A DNA stretch of 64,000 nt from Sphingosinicella soli. GTDB lineage: Bacteria > Pseudomonadota > Alphaproteobacteria > Sphingomonadales > Sphingomonadaceae. Position 1 is the first letter of the stretch; the number at the start of each line of letters is the position of its first letter. Below, piece by piece: positions 41,318 through 50,706 of the stretch. Location: NCBI RefSeq assembly GCF_014199685.1, contig NZ_JACHNZ010000005.1:45233-109232 (forward strand), in the 5' to 3' direction. The translations under genes and the position numbers were made by a program. Below the pieces are notes generated by a model, which saw only the letters and a program-made list of their open reading frames with translations, did no database searches and was not told where the DNA came from.

Positions 41318-41808
41318 GTTCGATGATCGACGCATGGGTCCGTGCACGGGCGTTCATAGGGCGCGAAGCGTTCGTCCTCGATCGCAGGCTATGGGACGAA
41401 TGGCTCGACCTTTACCGGCCAGATTGCGAATACTGGGTTCCGGCATGGGGAGACAACGGTGAACTCAGCCAGGATCCGCGAACGCAGATTTCGATGATCT
41501 ACTATGACAATCGCGGAGGTCTGGAGGATCGTGTATTTCGGATCAGAACGGGTTCTTCATCCGCCTCGACTCCAGCTTTAACGACGAACCACATCTTCTC
41601 GGTTCTCAAGGTTGAACAAGCAGACAAGGAATTGCTCGTTGAAACCAATTGGTTGACAGAGTCCTTTCGGGAGGATCAATGCCTGAGCTATCGCGGCCAC
41701 GCGACATATCGGCTCGTGGATGTCGATGGAGATTTAAAGATTGCGAGCAAGCGGACAGTCGTAATCGACCCGATAACAGACACAGTGCTCGATTTTTACA
41801 TGATCTGA
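41314..41808 (+). CDS. Rieske dioxygenase small subunit, BenB-like
   Basis: 164 residues, SnoaL-like beta subunit. EWLDLYRPDCEYWVPAW and QISMIYYDNRGGLEDRVFRI closely follow the BenB pattern, with TTNHIFSVLKVE after. It carries no cofactor and stabilises the alpha3beta3 enzyme. ATG 41314 overlaps the alpha-subunit TGA (ATGA), giving balanced translation. Confidence 0.92.
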   Translation: MSSMIDAWVRARAFIGREAFVLDRRLWDEWLDLYRPDCEYWVPAWGDNGELSQDPRTQISMIYYDNRGGLEDRVFRIRTGSSSASTPALTTNHIFSVLKVEQADKELLVETNWLTESFREDQCLSYRGHATYRLVDVDGDLKIASKRTVVIDPITDTVLDFYMI

Positions 41809-41815
41809 GGACCTA

Positions 41816-42802
41816 ATGGACAATCAAAGTTGCATAAAAACAATAACTGGTGTCGTCATCGGGGATCCGGCGGGAGTGGGCCCCGAAGTTGTCGTCAAGG
41901 CGATGTGTGACAAATCACTCAGCCTTGATGGTCGCCACTTGCTCATCGGTAGCGCGTCCGTTGTCCGTCGGGCACTTGAAACGTGTGGTTTCGATGCAGA
42001 AGTCAAGCCGGTGTCCGGCCCTGGTGAGGTCGCGCACGAGCCCGGTATCCTTCATGTGCTTGATCCTGAAGGACTGCCCGCCACTGCTTTCCCTCTCGGT
42101 AGCGATTCCGTGGCGGCCGGTCATGCAGTGGCCAGTTGGATGGATACCGCCATCGAGCTGGCTTGCAAGGGGGCAATCGACGCTCTGGTAATGGCGCCGA
42201 TAAGTTCCGGGTCCTTCAAACTTGCGGGACAGCGTTCGCGGTCCGTTAGCCCTGTCGTTGGCGAGAGCTACCTCCTCATCTTTTCAGGTCCGCTTCGCGT
42301 GGCCCACCTGACGGATCACGTGCCTCTTGTCAGTGTGAGCGGGCTGATCACCGCAGATCTTATTACTTCGGCGCTTCTGCAACTTGACGGGGCAATGCAA
42401 TCGTGGGGCATGGAGCAGAGGCGAATAGGTGTCGCCGGCTTCAATGCGCATGCGAACGGGCCGGAAGACCGCGAACAGATTGCACCGGGCGTGGAGCGCG
42501 CACGTGCACTGGGGGTTAATGCCAGCGGCCCCGACAGTCCGGACGCAGTCTTCCGGCGCTGCATCGAAGGCCGCTATGACATGGTACTTGCCATGTACCA
42601 TGACCAGGGGCACATCGCAGTCAAGACATGGGGATTCTCGGGCAACTGCGTCCTCATGCTCGGCCCCCCATACCTGTTTCTCTCGGTTGCCCACGGCACA
42701 GCGTACGATATCGTGGGAACGGGCCAAGCCGACCCATCGATGTTGCACGCAGCCCTTGTAACGGCATCCTCTCTCGCTCGTGGAAGAGGGCTCACGATGT
42801 GA
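41816..42802 (+). CDS. PdxA-family dehydrogenase, probable cis-diol carboxylate dehydrogenase (TphB-like)
   Basis: 328 residues. Family marks are IGDPAGVGPEVVVKA at 15-29, HLLIGSAS, a central ALVMAPISSGSFKLAG with nearby VGESYLLIF, and the metal-binding LAMYHDQGHIAVK near 260. PdxA oxidises and decarboxylates 4-phosphohydroxythreonine. The paralogues TphB and IphB perform the same chemistry on cis-dihydrodiol carboxylates from terephthalate and isophthalate dioxygenases. It sits seven bases after the dioxygenase beta subunit, and no pdxJ gene is near, which supports the catabolic role: diol carboxylate to catechol plus CO2. Substrate unverified. Confidence 0.82.
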   Translation: MDNQSCIKTITGVVIGDPAGVGPEVVVKAMCDKSLSLDGRHLLIGSASVVRRALETCGFDAEVKPVSGPGEVAHEPGILHVLDPEGLPATAFPLGSDSVAAGHAVASWMDTAIELACKGAIDALVMAPISSGSFKLAGQRSRSVSPVVGESYLLIFSGPLRVAHLTDHVPLVSVSGLITADLITSALLQLDGAMQSWGMEQRRIGVAGFNAHANGPEDREQIAPGVERARALGVNASGPDSPDAVFRRCIEGRYDMVLAMYHDQGHIAVKTWGFSGNCVLMLGPPYLFLSVAHGTAYDIVGTGQADPSMLHAALVTASSLARGRGLTM

Positions 42803-44100
42803 TGATTGACCAAAATCGACCGATTGCGAGGAATATCAGTGATGAGCCAACTGGCATAGGCTCGCAATCGGGATTTGAGCCAGCTTTCCAGACCGGAGAA
42901 ACCGCAGCCGATTGGGGACTCGTTCTCGTCTGCACCGTGGGGCTCACGGTCAGCATGATCTACCTTTACGCGCTGGGGCCGTTCATTGTCCCCGTCTCCG
43001 AAGAAATGGGATGGAGCAGAGGTGAGACGAGCGCCGGGCTCACTCTGATAAGCCTGGCTTCGGTCATTGCTGCGCCGTTCGTCGGTTTTTGGGTCGATCG
43101 CTTCGGTTCGCGAAGGATCGCAATCATCGGCTGCATGGTTTTCTGTTTTGGCATTTCGCTACTATCGAGCGCCGGTAGCCATATCTCCTGGCTCCTAATC
43201 TGGGCGATTGTGGCGATGGGGTCGGTGATGATGAAGCCGACGGTCTGGATGTCGGCGGTTGCCCACCGGATCCATCGGCGGCGGGGCCTTGCCATGGGCG
43301 TTGCACTCACCGGAACGGGAATCAGTTCCGCGCTCTCACCAATCGTTGCCGGTGAGGTGATCAGTTCCTCGGGATGGCGGACGGCGTTCCTCGTCCTCGG
43401 AACCGGCGCGGCGCTTTTGCTGTTGCCGCTGCTCCTGCTCTTTTTCAGAGATCGGCCTATTCATTCACGAGGCACGGACAAACGAAATGCCGCCGAGGGG
43501 CTGGTGGGGCTTACGATTTCGGAGGGTTTGCGGTCGGCTGTCTTCATCCGGCTCGCCCTCGCTGGCTTTCTGATTAACTTTTCGGTGATGGGCCTGGTTG
43601 TCCATTTTGTGCCGCTGCTTGAGGGTCAACACTTCCAGATGGGAGAGGCCACCGCACTGGCAAGTCTGATCGGCGTTACGACAATTGTAGCGCGGCTCGT
43701 AACCGGAAACCTCTTGGACCGGTTTCATGCCCCCACCGTGGCCGCGATCGCATTTTCGCTTCCGATATACGCTTGCTTGATGCTTCTGTTTTTTGACGGT
43801 TCCACGATAATGGCGGCCACCATCGCGATCCTCATCGGTGCAGCCGTTGGCGCGGAAGTCGATGCCCTTGCGTACTTGTCGTCACGATATTTCGGCATGC
43901 GCAGTTTCGGAACTTTATTCGGATCTATTACGGGTGCGATAAGTTTGGGGATCGGCTTGGGGCCCACCTCTGCGGGCGCAATCCACGATGCATTCGGCAC
44001 CTACCAACCGATGTTCCTGCTTATAATTCCACTTGTAGCCGTATCGGTCGTTCTCGTAGCGACGCTTGGCGCTTATCCTGATGAAACAGCACAACGGTAG
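42802..44100 (+). CDS. MFS transporter of the catabolic island
   Basis: 432 residues, 12 TM helices, oxalate/formate-antiporter- or monocarboxylate-type MFS: SMIYLYALGPFIVPVSEEMG in TM1-loop, FVGFWVDRFGSRRIAIIG between TM2 and TM3, HRIHRRRGLAMGVALTGTGI at TM4. ATG 42802 shares one base with the TGA of the PdxA-type gene (TGATG), so co-translated. It probably moves the aromatic acid across the inner membrane after TonB-dependent import. Confidence 0.9.
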   Translation: MIDQNRPIARNISDEPTGIGSQSGFEPAFQTGETAADWGLVLVCTVGLTVSMIYLYALGPFIVPVSEEMGWSRGETSAGLTLISLASVIAAPFVGFWVDRFGSRRIAIIGCMVFCFGISLLSSAGSHISWLLIWAIVAMGSVMMKPTVWMSAVAHRIHRRRGLAMGVALTGTGISSALSPIVAGEVISSSGWRTAFLVLGTGAALLLLPLLLLFFRDRPIHSRGTDKRNAAEGLVGLTISEGLRSAVFIRLALAGFLINFSVMGLVVHFVPLLEGQHFQMGEATALASLIGVTTIVARLVTGNLLDRFHAPTVAAIAFSLPIYACLMLLFFDGSTIMAATIAILIGAAVGAEVDALAYLSSRYFGMRSFGTLFGSITGAISLGIGLGPTSAGAIHDAFGTYQPMFLLIIPLVAVSVVLVATLGAYPDETAQR

Positions 44101-44160
44101 TTCGATAATGAACATAAAATCATAAATATACGCTAAATTCCAATCACAGGAGGCAATTAA

Positions 44161-45015
44161 ATGCATGAAAGTATTTGGTCTGATCTGACCGGCGTCAGTT
44201 TCACACAAGGATTCATTGATGTAACCGGGACGAAAACTCGTTATCTAAGGTCGGGAGATTCCGGCAAGCCGCTACTGATTTTCCTGCATGGAACGAGCGG
44301 CCATGCGGAAGCCTTTTCGCGCAATATGGGCGCGCACGGCGAGCATTTCGACACGTGGGCAATCGACATGATCGGCCACGGCTGGTCCGATTATCCCCAG
44401 ACGAACTATGAGATCAGTACTTACGCCGAACATGTGCTGCGCACGATGGATGCAATTGGCCGGTCCAAGGCCCATGTCTCTGGCGAGTCCCTGGGCGGCT
44501 GGGTGGCGACCTATCTCGCTGTTCACCATCCGGACCGCGTCGACAAGGTGGTTCTCAACACGGCGGGCGGATGGGTTGCCAACCCCGAAGTCATGGAACG
44601 GATCAAGAAGGTATCAAACGCCGCAGCAGACAATCCTACTTGGGAGACTGTGAAGGCACGCCTCGAATTCCTGATGTACGATAAATCAATGGTCAATGAC
44701 GACCTTATCGAATGTCGTCGCCGTATCTTCAACCGTCCGGGCTACTCGGATGTGACCCGGCGTATTCTTTGCTTGCAGGAGATGGATGTCCGCAAGCGTA
44801 ATCTCATTACTGAAGAGCAGTACGGCAGGATCGAGTCTCCAACTCTCGTTCTCTGGACGAGTCACGACCCGACGGCGACAGTCGATCAGGGCCGTGAAAT
44901 TGCGAATATGATCCCTGGCAGCGAATTCGTCGTTATGGACAAGTGCGGGCATTGGCCTCAGTTCGAAAACGCCGAAGAGTTCAACCGCATCCACATCGAC
45001 TTCCTATTGAGGTAG
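44161..45015 (+). CDS. Alpha/beta hydrolase, meta-cleavage C-C hydrolase-like
   Basis: 284 residues. Oxyanion region LIFLHGTSGHAEAF, IDMIGHGWSDYP, nucleophile elbow SGESLGGW (Ser110), acid in LWTSHDPTATVDQG (about Asp240) and DKCGHWPQFE (His about 263). The layout and the position within a ring-oxygenase cluster match MhpC/BphD/CarC-type hydrolases of 2-hydroxy-6-oxodienoates. An ester hydrolase is possible too. AGGAGG lies upstream of the ATG. An extradiol dioxygenase that would make its substrate is not in this island. Confidence 0.82.
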   Translation: MHESIWSDLTGVSFTQGFIDVTGTKTRYLRSGDSGKPLLIFLHGTSGHAEAFSRNMGAHGEHFDTWAIDMIGHGWSDYPQTNYEISTYAEHVLRTMDAIGRSKAHVSGESLGGWVATYLAVHHPDRVDKVVLNTAGGWVANPEVMERIKKVSNAAADNPTWETVKARLEFLMYDKSMVNDDLIECRRRIFNRPGYSDVTRRILCLQEMDVRKRNLITEEQYGRIESPTLVLWTSHDPTATVDQGREIANMIPGSEFVVMDKCGHWPQFENAEEFNRIHIDFLLR

Positions 45016-45429
45016 CAGATCTGAGCCAGAAAAGACGACAGGACGGTCACATGGAATTTATGCCGGACGTCCGGGGCGGCTTGTGATGGAACTTAGGTTG
45101 TACTGTGTTTTTGGATACAGACCCCTATTGTGCAATCATGGCAAGTCGCCTCTTCGTAGCACTCTTCGTCTGATATAACGAGATTAAGATGGATCAATCA
45201 TAGTCTTATGTATGAGCCGCGAGAGTCCTTAATTTACTGTCTAACGCACTCATTTTGGCCTGGACTTATTGCGTCAGAATTCGATCTATGCAGACATGCA
45301 AATCGTGGAAGTCTCGTCTATAAGAGTGTGTATTTTGGGTTTACTGGCTGATAGTGACAACTTTGCCATTCCTGTATTCGAATTGGATGAGAGCAATTCA
45401 GTGCAAGGCCATTTTTTTGACGGTGGGTC
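45016..45429. other. AT-rich intergenic region before ferredoxin reductase
   Basis: 414 bp with no convincing gene. Composition is clearly more AT-rich than flanking genes. Probable promoter region for the reductase-ferredoxin-ligase group, but no certain promoter elements or dyads could be identified. Confidence 0.4.
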
Positions 45430-46665
45430 ATGAACGAGTTTACCAATGGCGTTGTGATTGTTGGCGGCGGCATGGCCGGCGACGCCTGTATCACCGAACT
45501 GCGCCGAGAGGGATATTCTGGACGCATCACGATGATCGGGGAGGAATCTTGGCAGCCCTACGAACGACCTCCGTTGTCGAAGATTGCACTTCGCGAGCCG
45601 GAACTCATTTCAGGGTCATTCTTTCTGAAGCCGGAGGGTTGGTATCACGATAACGCCGTCGATCTCCAGTTGTCTCGACGCGTCACCGACGTGGACCTTC
45701 ACAACAAAAGGGTGGAAGTTGACACGGGAGATAAGATCGCCTTCGGGCGGTTGCTGATCGCGACGGGCGGCAACGTTCGCAGGTTCCGCCTCGAGGGAGG
45801 GGCCGCAGCCAATATCAGCTATCTCAGAACGAAGAATGATGCGCTTCAGTTGGCGGCGCAACTTGCGCCCGGTGTCCGTCTGGTGGTAGTCGGCATGGGC
45901 GTGATCGGTTCGGAAATTGCGGCAAGCGCGCGGCAACTTGGCTGCGAGGTTCATGCAATAGAGCCCGAATCCACCCCTATGGTCCGGGCTCTCGGGTCCG
46001 AGATGGGGCGATGGTTGGCGGCGGTTCATGAGGAACATGGCATTCGAGTGCTGTACGGACGATCGCTCCAGCGATTTATCATGGACGGAGATCGCGTGTG
46101 CGCCGTCGAATGTGACGATGGGTCGGTTCTTGACTGCGATGCAGTTTGCGTCGGCATTGGGATCATCCCCCGGACGGAACTCGCGATGCAAGCCGGATTG
46201 TTGGTTGATGATGGCATTCTTGTCGATTCCTCGAATCGAACGAGCTGCGATTCAGTATTCGCCGCAGGGGATGTCGCTAGAGTACCCGCGCTTAGGGGGG
46301 GGACAGTGCGATATGAAACTTACCAAAATGCTGCGGACCAAGGCACGAGAGCGGCGCGCGCGATGCTCGGTGCAACGCTTCAGAACCCGTTGCCTTGTTC
46401 ATTCTGGAGCGACCAATACGATCTCAACATTCAAATCATGGGAATCATTTCCGACGAACTTGTCCCGGTAATTCGCCCTTTGCCCAATGATGGTTTTATT
46501 CGATTTTATCTCGAGAATGGTATCGCGCGTGGATGCGTCGCGGTCAATGCTGGGCGCGATTTAATGCCAGCTCGCCGAATTGTCTTCGCCGCTGCCCCTG
46601 TGGATGCAGCAACCCTTGCTAGTCCTGACATGTCATTGCGAGGATTTCTAGTTGAGACGTCCTAA
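45430..46665 (+). CDS. Ferredoxin reductase of the dioxygenase system
   Basis: 411 residues, FAD/NAD(P)H-dependent reductase (BphA4/ThcD type). FAD-binding GVVIVGGGMAGDACITELR at 7-25, the flavin-contacting PYERPPLSK, NAD-binding VVVGMGVIGSEIAASARQLG, second FAD motif SVFAAGDVARVP, and a C-terminal reductase domain. It passes electrons from NADH to the Rieske ferredoxin encoded 54 bp downstream. It is the only reductase in the window, so it probably serves both terminal oxygenases. Confidence 0.92.
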   Translation: MNEFTNGVVIVGGGMAGDACITELRREGYSGRITMIGEESWQPYERPPLSKIALREPELISGSFFLKPEGWYHDNAVDLQLSRRVTDVDLHNKRVEVDTGDKIAFGRLLIATGGNVRRFRLEGGAAANISYLRTKNDALQLAAQLAPGVRLVVVGMGVIGSEIAASARQLGCEVHAIEPESTPMVRALGSEMGRWLAAVHEEHGIRVLYGRSLQRFIMDGDRVCAVECDDGSVLDCDAVCVGIGIIPRTELAMQAGLLVDDGILVDSSNRTSCDSVFAAGDVARVPALRGGTVRYETYQNAADQGTRAARAMLGATLQNPLPCSFWSDQYDLNIQIMGIISDELVPVIRPLPNDGFIRFYLENGIARGCVAVNAGRDLMPARRIVFAAAPVDAATLASPDMSLRGFLVETS

Positions 46666-46719
46666 TGGCTTGTTTTATTTGTCCCGGTAACGAGTATTTA
46701 GCGATAATTGAGGAAGCGA

Positions 46720-47040
46720 ATGACTGAGTATTTCATCGCGTGCCGTAGCAATGAGATTTTGCAAGGAGAGCCTCGCTGCTTCGAGTTGCCCAATGGCACC
46801 AGGATTGCGCTCTTCAAGATAGATGATGAAATTTACGCTATCGATGATAAATGTACTCATGGCAGTGCCTCACTAAGTGAAGGATGGCAAGAGGCGGGCG
46901 TTATTGAATGTCCGTTTCATGGCGGCTCCTTCAACATAAGAACGGGCCAGCCCGTAAGCTTCCCGTGCGTTGAACCTGTGCGTACATATGAGGTGAAGCT
47001 GGATGGAGATACGGTCGCTATCCGATTACCTTCCGCCTGA
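46720..47040 (+). CDS. Rieske ferredoxin
   Basis: 106 residues, soluble Rieske [2Fe-2S] ferredoxin of the BphF type: CTHGSA (Cys45, His47) and CPFHGGSF (Cys64, His67), lacking the Cys-rich disulfide seen in quinol-oxidase Rieske proteins. Start ATG 46720 with AGGAAG upstream; an in-frame ATG at 46708 is less likely. It shuttles electrons from the adjacent reductase to the terminal dioxygenases. Confidence 0.93.
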   Translation: MTEYFIACRSNEILQGEPRCFELPNGTRIALFKIDDEIYAIDDKCTHGSASLSEGWQEAGVIECPFHGGSFNIRTGQPVSFPCVEPVRTYEVKLDGDTVAIRLPSA

Positions 47041-47111
47041 CTTGTGCACACTAAGGATCCATGACTTGGCACCCGGCGTTTCGGTTGGAACAAACTAGGA
47101 GAGAAGTGTCT

Positions 47112-48662
47112 ATGGCCTATGCCTCCTCATCCGCAAGGAGCCGCTTTGACGATGTAGCCGCCATGTTCTGGAATGCCGTCGACTGCGCGCCTGAAACAAT
47201 CGCCCTCATCGATGAGGAGCGCTCGTTAAACTACGAGCAGTTTGGCACGTCCGCTGCCGTGCTCGCCCGACACCTGCTGACGCTTCTTGACGGCAATGAG
47301 CGAGTGGCGATTCACCTCCCAAATTCAATCGAGGCCAATGTTGCCTTTCTCGCCTGCTTGGTGGCGGGAGCACAGGCCGTGATGATCAATCCGCTCTATA
47401 CGGAACACGAACTTGTGCGGATGCTGAATATCGCAACGCCAAAGATCATTCTGACCCTGGCGGGCAGCGAAGGGCCGGCGATGGAAGCTGCGTCCCGAGC
47501 CGGGGTCGATCATGTGCTTGTCCTTGGCGAAGGCGACCTCATGCTCGAGACTTTGCTTGCCGACCCTGGCCCGCGTCCCAACGTTGTGATTATGCCGGAA
47601 ACCTTGGCCAACATGGTGTTTACGGGCGGGACGACTGGCGAACCCAGGGGAGTATCTCGTTCGCATCGGTCACTGATGAAAGTCACCGAAAACATGCAGG
47701 CTGCGTGGCCAGCCAGGCCAGGCGAAGAAGTCTGGCTGAATGTTGCCCCTATCGCCCATGTCTGGGGCGTTCACATGGGATGCCTCAACCCGATCTACAG
47801 CCACTCTCCACTGGTCATTGTGCGGCGTTACAAACCGGCGGACGTCCTGGCAGCCGTCGAGCGGCACCGGGTAACGATGTTCAGTGGCGGACCGTCAGCG
47901 ATCTATGTCGGGTTGCTGGCGTCTCCGGCTCTTGAGAAGACCGAACTGTCCAGCATCCGGGTCTGCCCCGGGGGGGGCTCGGTTTTCCTGATGGAAACCC
48001 TACAGGCGTGGGAAGGCAAAGTTGGAGTTCCGATCCTTGAGGCCTTTGGTATGACGGAGGGCGGACCGCTCACCGCCAACTCGATGGACGGAACGCACCG
48101 CTATGGCACTGCGGGAAGGCCCCTTCCCGGTATCGAGTTGCAGATCGTGGATATTGACGATTTCGAACGGCAACTCCCTGCCGGCGAGACGGGCGAAATC
48201 CGGGTCCGTGGGGAGACGGTTGTCAACCGTTACTGGGGGCAAGCCGCCGGTCATCCCGATGGTTGGCTGGCCACGGGTGACGTGGGCTACCTGGACGAGG
48301 AAGGTTTCCTGCATTTAGTGGACCGAAAGAAGGACATGATCATCGTCGGGGGCTACAACGTATATCCGAGTGAAATTGAGGAAGTTCTTGCTTCCCATTC
48401 CACTGTGGCGGAAGCGCATGTCGTAGGCATTCCGGATGAGCGCAAGGGCGAAGTTCCGGTTGCATTTGTCATCCTGCGCGACAACTCGTCAGGCACGACG
48501 GAGGAACTTGCAAGCGCCTGCGAGAGGAAACTTGTTGCCTATAAGCGACCGAGAGCAATTCATCTTGTGAACAGTATACCGAGAACTCCCGCAAATAAGG
48601 CTGACAAGAAGGCTCTTTCTCAGATTGCCCGAAGCAACAAGTTGGAACACATGACATACTGA
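47112..48662 (+). CDS. AMP-forming acyl/aryl-CoA synthetase
   Basis: 516 residues, ANL superfamily. Phosphate loop A3 is FTGGTTGEPRGVS, an unusual GG before TTG instead of SGTTG. EAFGMTEGGPL is A5, GWLATGDVGYLDEEGFLHLV is A7/A8, KDMIIVGGYNVYPSEIEEVL the hinge region, and PRTPANKADKKAL carries the A10 lysine. Start ATG 47112 follows AGGAGAG; an upstream ATG at 47061 lacks one. Located between the ferredoxin and the second oxygenase, it may activate an aromatic or alicyclic acid produced or consumed here. Substrate unknown. Confidence 0.88.
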   Translation: MAYASSSARSRFDDVAAMFWNAVDCAPETIALIDEERSLNYEQFGTSAAVLARHLLTLLDGNERVAIHLPNSIEANVAFLACLVAGAQAVMINPLYTEHELVRMLNIATPKIILTLAGSEGPAMEAASRAGVDHVLVLGEGDLMLETLLADPGPRPNVVIMPETLANMVFTGGTTGEPRGVSRSHRSLMKVTENMQAAWPARPGEEVWLNVAPIAHVWGVHMGCLNPIYSHSPLVIVRRYKPADVLAAVERHRVTMFSGGPSAIYVGLLASPALEKTELSSIRVCPGGGSVFLMETLQAWEGKVGVPILEAFGMTEGGPLTANSMDGTHRYGTAGRPLPGIELQIVDIDDFERQLPAGETGEIRVRGETVVNRYWGQAAGHPDGWLATGDVGYLDEEGFLHLVDRKKDMIIVGGYNVYPSEIEEVLASHSTVAEAHVVGIPDERKGEVPVAFVILRDNSSGTTEELASACERKLVAYKRPRAIHLVNSIPRTPANKADKKALSQIARSNKLEHMTY

Positions 48663-48823
48663 TGCGAGCTTGTACTGTCACCTGAAGATCGATTCCGGAA
48701 TGCACTATTACCAACCGCATAGCTCCTGCTGCGTCCGTTTACAGGCATAAGGTTTTCACATTTGGGATATCCGGGCAGATTTGAATATAAAATAGAAATA
48801 GTATTTTTTTTAGGAGAAAATCA

Positions 48824-50143
48824 GTGGCCCAAGCTTCCACCATGACGAGAGATCGGCAGAGCATACTTTCGGAATTACCCAATTTCGTCAATCTCGACAG
48901 CTACGAAATTGACCGACGCATCTTCTGGGACAAGGATCTATATGCGCTCGAGCTCGAACGCATTTTTGCTCGATGCTGGAACTTCATTGCTCATACTTCG
49001 CAAATTCCCGAGCCGGGTGATTTTTTAACTACCGTTATCGGTGAGGACGGTGTTATTGTTTGCCGTGCTGAAGATGGCGAGGTTTATGCTTTCCTTAACT
49101 CGTGCACCCATCGCGGCAACCGCGTCTGCTTCGCAGAGGTGGGCCGAGCACGACGTTTCACTTGCAATTTCCACGGTTGGTCGTTCGGCCTTGACGGCAG
49201 TCTCGCGAGCGTCAGCCGCCCACAGTTGTACGATGGCAATCCCACATTCGACAAAGCCAAGCTTGGCCTGCATCAGGCGCGGGTCGAGAACTACAAGGGC
49301 ATGTATTTTGCTACCTTTGACCCCGATGCGCCTTCGCTGGATGAGTATCTAGGGGACTTTCGCTGGTATTTAGATGTTATTTTGGACAATGCCGAAGGAG
49401 GTATCGAATTTATCGATGGGAACATTAAGTCACGCCTCAAGTGCAACTGGAAATTTCCTGCCGAGAATTTTGTCGGAGATGCATATCATGCCACCTGGAC
49501 GCACAGTTCGGCGCTGATTGCGATGTTCGGCAAAGCCCCAACCATCCACTCGGACCGGTCCTATCAAGTCAACGTGAACGGCCATGGCTGGGAGTTCGGA
49601 CTGGATTTTATCGGGAATGCTGCGACGCTGAAGTCCCCGGAAATTGTCGAATACCTCAGGGAACAGGAGGCGAGGTTTGCCGAGCGGCTGGGTAAAGTGC
49701 GTAGCCGTATGGTGGGTGCGCTGAGTTCGGCCAATGTTTTTCCCAACCTTTCCTTTCTGGTTGGACATAACACGTTCCGGACTTGGAACCCAAGGGGGCC
49801 GCATGAGACGGAACTGCACACATGGGTGTATTTGAACGCAAGCGCACCCGAAACTCTTAAGGAACATTATCGCCGGGGAGTAATGCTCACTTTCTCGCCT
49901 GCAGGCTTGTTCGAAATGGATGACGGCGAAAATTTTGAAAATTGCACGTCGACCAATGCCGGAGTCGTGACGCGGAAACAAAAACTTCACTTCGGAATGG
50001 GTATTGATTCCAAGATTGAAAGTGAATCTCTCAAGGGCAACGTCTATAAAAGTCAGCTCAACGAGGCAAATCAGCGCGCATTCTATCAGCGTTGGGCAGA
50101 TCTGATGAGTTCGGAGACTTGGTCTGATGTGCCGCGACGCTAG
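48824..50143 (+). CDS. Rieske dioxygenase large subunit, naphthalene/PAH type
   Basis: 439 residues. Rieske ligands Cys94/His96 (CTHRGN) and Cys114/His117 (CNFHGWSF). Mononuclear iron site FVGDAYHATWTH with Asp219 and His222/His227 follows the NDO/PhnA1 pattern rather than the BenA one. A GTG start at 48824 is chosen because AGGAGA lies six bases upstream; ATG 48841 lacks a site. Second terminal oxygenase of the island, using the same ferredoxin by inference. It would hydroxylate a polycyclic or hydrophobic ring. Confidence 0.92.
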   Translation: MAQASTMTRDRQSILSELPNFVNLDSYEIDRRIFWDKDLYALELERIFARCWNFIAHTSQIPEPGDFLTTVIGEDGVIVCRAEDGEVYAFLNSCTHRGNRVCFAEVGRARRFTCNFHGWSFGLDGSLASVSRPQLYDGNPTFDKAKLGLHQARVENYKGMYFATFDPDAPSLDEYLGDFRWYLDVILDNAEGGIEFIDGNIKSRLKCNWKFPAENFVGDAYHATWTHSSALIAMFGKAPTIHSDRSYQVNVNGHGWEFGLDFIGNAATLKSPEIVEYLREQEARFAERLGKVRSRMVGALSSANVFPNLSFLVGHNTFRTWNPRGPHETELHTWVYLNASAPETLKEHYRRGVMLTFSPAGLFEMDDGENFENCTSTNAGVVTRKQKLHFGMGIDSKIESESLKGNVYKSQLNEANQRAFYQRWADLMSSETWSDVPRR

Positions 50144-50190
50144 CAGGAAAAGAAAATGAACATTGATTCGTTGGAAGGGGGCAAAAGGCC

Positions 50191-50706
50191 ATGTCACTAT
50201 CGTGTTCTATTGATATTATTATAGAGGTACAGCAATTTCTCTATAGAGAAGCTAGGATGCTTGACGATGAGAATTACGATGAGTGGATCAAACTTCTTAC
50301 GGACGATATTCACTACTGGATGCCCGGTATCCAGGCACGTTATCGTAAAGACAAGAACCAGATCGCCCCAGACAGAATGGCGTTTTTTGATGATGATCTT
50401 GAGTATCTAAAGCTTCGCGTAAGTCGAGCAAAGCAACCCTCGGCGTGGGCTGAGGATCCACCTACACGTCACTTTCATCTCGTCAGCAACATAGAAGTTG
50501 AGGTCACAGTTGATCCTAACGAATGGGTGGTTCATTCGGTCATTGTGAATAGTCGTCTTAGGTGTGAGGACGACAAAATGGATATGCACGCGCGGCGCAA
50601 AGATCTTATCCGGCGTGTTGAAGGTGGGGCTCTGAAACTTGCGCGTCGCATGATAATTCTTCAGGAAACTGTTCTGCTTTCCAAAAACATAAACACGTTT
50701 CTTTAG
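50191..50706 (+). CDS. Rieske dioxygenase small subunit, PAH type
   Basis: 171 residues, beta subunit with FLYREARMLDDENYDEWIKL, LTDDIHYWMPG, TRHFHLVSNIEVE and the C-terminal ILQETVLLSKNINTFL. This is the BphA2/NahAd pattern. 47 bp after its alpha subunit. It is the last intact gene of the island; mobile-element debris starts within 300 bp. The gap 50707-50983 shows no gene. Confidence 0.92.
   Translation: MSLSCSIDIIIEVQQFLYREARMLDDENYDEWIKLLTDDIHYWMPGIQARYRKDKNQIAPDRMAFFDDDLEYLKLRVSRAKQPSAWAEDPPTRHFHLVSNIEVEVTVDPNEWVVHSVIVNSRLRCEDDKMDMHARRKDLIRRVEGGALKLARRMIILQETVLLSKNINTFL

Noticed and set aside
41816..42802. Biosynthetic pdxA of vitamin B6 synthesis
   Set aside because: No pdxJ or rsmA neighbour and tight linkage to a dioxygenase; the catabolic TphB/IphB-like role is preferred, though unproven.
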